Source of the DNA: Bacillota bacterium
Lineage (GTDB): Bacteria > Bacillota > Clostridia > Lachnospirales > Lachnospiraceae
DNA: 64,000 nt
Direction: 5' to 3'
Assembly: GCA_023407575.1 (NCBI GenBank)
Contig: JAEYLX010000067.1
Span: 1 to 64,000 of the forward strand
Made by a program: the position numbers and the translations under genes. Positions 62,755 to 64,000 of this stretch are shown in pieces. The notes beneath the pieces are model-generated. The model did no database searches and was not told where the DNA came from. It saw only the letters and a list, made by a program, of their open reading frames with translations. How positions within the stretch are numbered: the stretch's first letter is position 1; each line of letters begins with the position of its first letter.

Positions 62755-63681
62755 ATGCCCTGGTGTCCAAATTGTAAAGCTGAATATCAAGAAGGTTATA
62801 CTGAATGTTCTGACTGTAAACTCGCGCTAGTTGATGATATCCATAATGAGGAGCTTCTGGTTCCTTTCTTCCAAGCGGAAGAAAAGAAAGTCGCTGAAAA
62901 ATTAGCACGTTTCTTTGAGTATTCCGATGTAAATTCCTCGGTAAGCTTTGATGAAGTAAATTCTTTATATGTTGTATCCGTTTCTCCTCATCAACAGTTG
63001 CAAGCAAAGCAATTATACATGGCATTTTATGAGGTGGAACGTGAACGCCTTGTTCAAGGGCATTCCGAACTTGCTAAATCTAATAAGGCAGGTAAGGACG
63101 AAACTAGCGAGGAGGATTTCACTGATGAGGATTTTGAGGACTCCGAATCTGAAGAAACCGATTATTCCACTGATACACCAAGCGATGAAGCGACCGCCTT
63201 TGATGATTTGGAAGAACAATCTCCTGCAGCTTATGTTATGAAGGAAGACCAGTACAAAGATTTAAATGGTACGGTTGGCGTATTCCTTGTGACAGGTATC
63301 GCCGGTGCTGTCATTGTAATCTTAAATGTAATTGGAGTATTGAATTTCTTAAACTGGTGGTTACCACAAGCAGTCATGGCCGTAATGTTCCTCGCTTTTA
63401 TCTATGTTGCAGTTACTACGAATCAAAAAGCCAAAAAGATTAAACAAGAAATTGCTGCAGAAAATGCATTAACAAAAGATATTAATGAATGGTTGACTAA
63501 TCAGATAACGGAAAATTATTTAGTCTCCCTTCATGACGATAATATTTCTGAGGAATTAAATTACCTTAAGAAAATGGATACTATTAAAGAATCCTTACTT
63601 AAGGAATTCGGACCACAAAATCTATCTTATTTGGATCGATTAATTGAAGAATATTATAACGAAACCTTTGATCAAATATAA
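62755..63681 (+). CDS. Zinc-ribbon and membrane protein
   Basis: A 308-residue protein. The N-terminus is a zinc ribbon, MPWCPNCKAEYQEGYTECSDC (C4/C7 with C18/C21), followed by a DUF2007-like alpha/beta segment (LLVPFFQAEEKKVAEKLARFFE), a long acidic stretch (residues 105-160) and two TM helices near 175-225, then a helical C-terminal tail. A regulatory or scaffold role is possible, none shown. It follows tyrS by 23 bp, so they may be co-transcribed. Confidence 0.8.
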   Translation: MPWCPNCKAEYQEGYTECSDCKLALVDDIHNEELLVPFFQAEEKKVAEKLARFFEYSDVNSSVSFDEVNSLYVVSVSPHQQLQAKQLYMAFYEVERERLVQGHSELAKSNKAGKDETSEEDFTDEDFEDSESEETDYSTDTPSDEATAFDDLEEQSPAAYVMKEDQYKDLNGTVGVFLVTGIAGAVIVILNVIGVLNFLNWWLPQAVMAVMFLAFIYVAVTTNQKAKKIKQEIAAENALTKDINEWLTNQITENYLVSLHDDNISEELNYLKKMDTIKESLLKEFGPQNLSYLDRLIEEYYNETFDQI

Positions 63682-63723
63682 ACGAACAAATGTAAACAAT
63701 CTGTAAATAATAGTGCACTAATT

Positions 63724-63767
63724 AAATGCCTTGATTTTGGATTTCATCCACTTCAGGGCATTTTTTT
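63724..63767 (+). terminator. Terminator of the tyrS unit
   Basis: AAATGCCTTGA pairs with TTCAGGGCATTT around a 17-base loop, followed by seven Ts. Confidence 0.8.
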
Positions 63768-63810
63768 GCTTATCTTTTTAATCCATTGTCGACTCTTTAT
63801 ATTTAATTAG

Positions 63811-63838
63811 TTGACAATGCAAAATGTTGTGCTATACT
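63811..63838 (+). promoter_or_regulatory. birA promoter
   Basis: -35 TTGACA (63811-63816), 16-base spacer, -10 TATACT (63833-63838). Confidence 0.8.
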
Positions 63839-63890
63839 AATCCAGGAAGTTAAATTCTCATTTGTAACATTACTTTAAAGGATGGTCCCC

Positions 63891-64000
63891 ATGGAACTAA
63901 AAGAACAGGTACTCAAGCTATTGGAATCAAATAGAGGAGCTTCGATAAGTGGTGCAAAGCTTGCAAATGAGCTTTTTGTAACCAGAAGCACGATATGGAA
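63891..64000 (+). CDS. birA: BirA biotin ligase/repressor, N-terminal part
   Basis: The first 36 codons only; the gene continues past the right edge. It begins MELKEQVLKLLESNRGASIS, followed by GAKLANELFVTRSTIWK, the winged helix-turn-helix of bifunctional BirA (biotin operon repressor and biotin-protein ligase). The ligase domain is outside the window. AAAGGATGG gives a ribosome site five bases before the ATG. Confidence 0.8.
   Translation, partial: MELKEQVLKLLESNRGASISGAKLANELFVTRSTIW

Overview
This is a low-GC Firmicute (Clostridia) chromosome segment. Gene content and the order of the housekeeping genes fit a spore-forming Lachnospiraceae member, such as a relative of Lachnoclostridium phytofermentans. 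That assignment is inferred from protein style (spore photoproduct lyase family protein, clostridial T-box leader, linked radical-SAM/RNase E-G/L21/Prp/L27/Obg block) and not from any search.

Layout. 0-3.5 kb: a 138-bp IS-like palindromic element, an NTF2-like protein and a short alanyl-tRNA synthetase behind a T-box. 3.5-8.7 kb: a lux-like set (LuxE-type acyl-protein synthetase, LuxC-type acyl-CoA reductase, flavin reductase-like protein) without luciferase genes, then a membrane zincin and a phosphodiesterase. 9-23 kb: accessory genes, including a secreted Cys-rich peptide, MFS pumps, acetyltransferases, a nucleotidyltransferase, MarR and TetR regulators with their transporters, and a spore photoproduct lyase homologue with alanine at the position of the catalytic cysteine. 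22-32.8 kb: mainly exported or surface proteins (Ig-like/transglutaminase-like, BspA-type leucine-rich repeats, Ycf48-like propeller, serine hydrolases). 33-34.3 kb: divergent yneA-like and lexA genes around SOS boxes and 13-bp tandem repeats. 34.7-46.3 kb: ribosome biogenesis and translation block on the minus strand (two radical-SAM-associated proteins, RNase E/G, L21, Prp, L27, Obg, YhbY, NadD, YqeK, RsfS), interrupted by a methyltransferase, a hydrolase and YbaK. 46.5-50.6 kb: response regulator, ABC transporter and histidine kinase, with a 390-bp array of a 13-bp repeat inside the unit. 50.8-53 kb: an anchored unknown protein, an AlkD-like repair protein and the start of kdpDE. 53-61 kb: KdpDE without KdpFABC, then an ABC ATPase, two permeases and a NarL-type two-component system resembling the linearmycin-resistance (Lnr) arrangement. 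61.5-64 kb: tyrS, a zinc-ribbon membrane protein and the start of birA.

The most unusual material is between genes. Two homologous, highly structured repeats (34524-34717 and 43459-43617) share a fixed internal-loop core, differ in the inner hairpin and show a compensatory base-pair change; both begin within a few bases after a minus-strand stop codon. A second dispersed repeat of about 37 bp occurs four times near gene ends and can fold in two mutually exclusive ways. All readings here were made by eye; no search or folding program was run.
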